Below are positions 5,814-6,598 of a DNA stretch of 6,598 nucleotides, piece after piece. The stretch spans positions 1-6,598 of the forward strand of contig CAZAYB010000179.1 in the NCBI GenBank assembly GCA_964489215.1, read 5' to 3'. The translations under genes and the position numbers were made by a program. Each line of letters begins with the position of its first letter. Position 1 is the first letter of the stretch. The stretch comes from CAZAYB01 sp964489215 (GTDB lineage Bacteria; Planctomycetota; Phycisphaerae; Sedimentisphaerales; Anaerohalosphaeraceae). The notes under the pieces were generated by a model that saw only the letters and a list, made by a program, of their open reading frames with translations, had not been told where the DNA came from and did not search any database.

Positions 5814-6598
5814 ATGGCTTTTTATCATACAGCTTGTTTTTCGGTGACAGAATCCAACAGTAAGGGCAGACGGGTTACAGAGCCGAGCCATCCTTATCGG
5901 GGTGCTTTTTGCAGGGACCGGGACCGCATAATTCACAGTGAGGCTTTTCGAAGGCTCGAAGGAAAGACCCAGGTATTTACACCTGGTGTTAATGATAATT
6001 ACCGTAATCGTTTAACTCATTCACTCGAGGTGGCCCAGATAGGCAGGACTATAGCGGTTGTTATGGGGGTAAATGAAAACCTGACCGAGGCGATTTGCCT
6101 GGCTCACGATCTTGGGCACAGTCCTTTCGGTCACGCTGGTGAGAAATATCTGGATGAGCTGATGAGCGAATATGGCGGTTTTGAGCATAACAGCCAATCT
6201 CTTAGAATAGTAGATCACATAGAACAGCCTTATCCTGACAGGGTCGGTATAAACCTGATGTACGAGACAAGGTTAGGCCTTGCTAAACATGAAAGTGTTT
6301 ATGATATGCCCGTTACGGCCGAATTTGCGGAAAAGCGAGGCACCCTTGAAGCTCAGATTGCAGGTGTTGCCGACCGTATTGCTTATGACTGTCATGATCT
6401 TGAGGATGGGCTTCGGTCGGGACTGGTTAACGATGCTGACCTTGTGGATATAGAGCTTTTCAATGAGGCTGGTGAGTTGATAAAAGCAGATCAAATCAGC
6501 AACAGCTTTGTCCGTCGTACAAGAATCGCCAAAGCTGTTATCGAGATTCTTGTCAGTGACTGCATAGAAAATTCCAAAAGAATTATTGACAGTGCAGG
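5814..6598 (+). CDS. dgt: dGTP triphosphohydrolase-like HD-domain protein, 3' end cut off
   Basis: Open from the ATG at 5814 to the window edge (261 full codons, no stop), so roughly two thirds of a protein that is usually about 370-400 residues. The family hydrolyses dGTP or other dNTPs to the nucleoside and triphosphate, controlling dNTP pools. Visible family marks are SKGRR (16-20), HPYRGAFCRDRDRIIHSEAFRRLEGKTQVF in residues 26-55 (key: R34, R36, R38, F45-R46-R47-L48, K51-T52-Q53), RNRLTHS with H69, LAHDLGHSPFGHAGE (97-110) with the metal pair H98-D99, FEHNSQSLR (123-131) and GVADRIAYDCHDLEDG (184-199) with the fourth metal ligand D187. All HD metal ligands are present. The start lies one base after the HIT stop codon with a weak Shine-Dalgarno sequence, so it probably depends on coupling. 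The layout matches the shorter dGTPase-like clade and not E. coli Dgt; substrate preference is unknown. Confidence 0.93.
   Translation, partial: MAFYHTACFSVTESNSKGRRVTEPSHPYRGAFCRDRDRIIHSEAFRRLEGKTQVFTPGVNDNYRNRLTHSLEVAQIGRTIAVVMGVNENLTEAICLAHDLGHSPFGHAGEKYLDELMSEYGGFEHNSQSLRIVDHIEQPYPDRVGINLMYETRLGLAKHESVYDMPVTAEFAEKRGTLEAQIAGVADRIAYDCHDLEDGLRSGLVNDADLVDIELFNEAGELIKADQISNSFVRRTRIAKAVIEILVSDCIENSKRIIDSA

Overview
The window reads as an ordinary stretch of bacterial chromosome with about six genes, split by a divergent promoter region near 2757-3087. It is compact and somewhat AT-rich by eye. The mix of genes (ilvD, two YkgJ-type cysteine-cluster proteins, two tandem lipoproteins, an Ap4A-phosphorylase-like HIT protein and an HD-domain dGTPase-like protein) and the two TTG starts would fit a Planctomycetota/Phycisphaerae-like Gram-negative bacterium. 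That placement is an impression from protein style, not something the sequence proves. No mobile element, CRISPR array, tRNA or rRNA was recognised.

Left half (146-2756, all on the minus strand): ilvD, for dihydroxy-acid dehydratase of branched-chain amino acid synthesis, is transcribed leftwards from a probable promoter at 2814-2841. It is followed by two small YkgJ-family proteins (552-1004 and 146-568) whose reading frames overlap by 17 bases. No convincing terminator lies between ilvD and the YkgJ pair, so the three may be co-transcribed. An Fe-S enzyme next to two putative Fe/Zn-binding proteins is suggestive, but the link is inference.

Centre (2757-3087): a 331-base AT-rich divergent intergenic region. 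It holds promoter-like elements facing both ways, a small hairpin at the likely 5' end of the ilvD transcript, and a composite of direct and inverted repeats at 2855-2905 that looks like a possible operator.

Right half (3088-6598, plus strand): two tandem, apparently paralogous exported lipoproteins (3088-4029 and 4073-5068) end in a good Rho-independent terminator at 5118-5150. A second unit then starts: a HIT-family nucleotide hydrolase/phosphorylase (5303-5812) and, one base after its stop codon, a dGTP triphosphohydrolase-like HD-domain gene that runs off the right edge (5814-6598). Together these two suggest a small nucleotide-housekeeping operon.

No clearly novel system is visible. The points most worth a second look are the ilvD-YkgJ-YkgJ cluster, the lipoprotein pair, the 2855-2905 repeat composite, and the leader and start region of the HIT gene.
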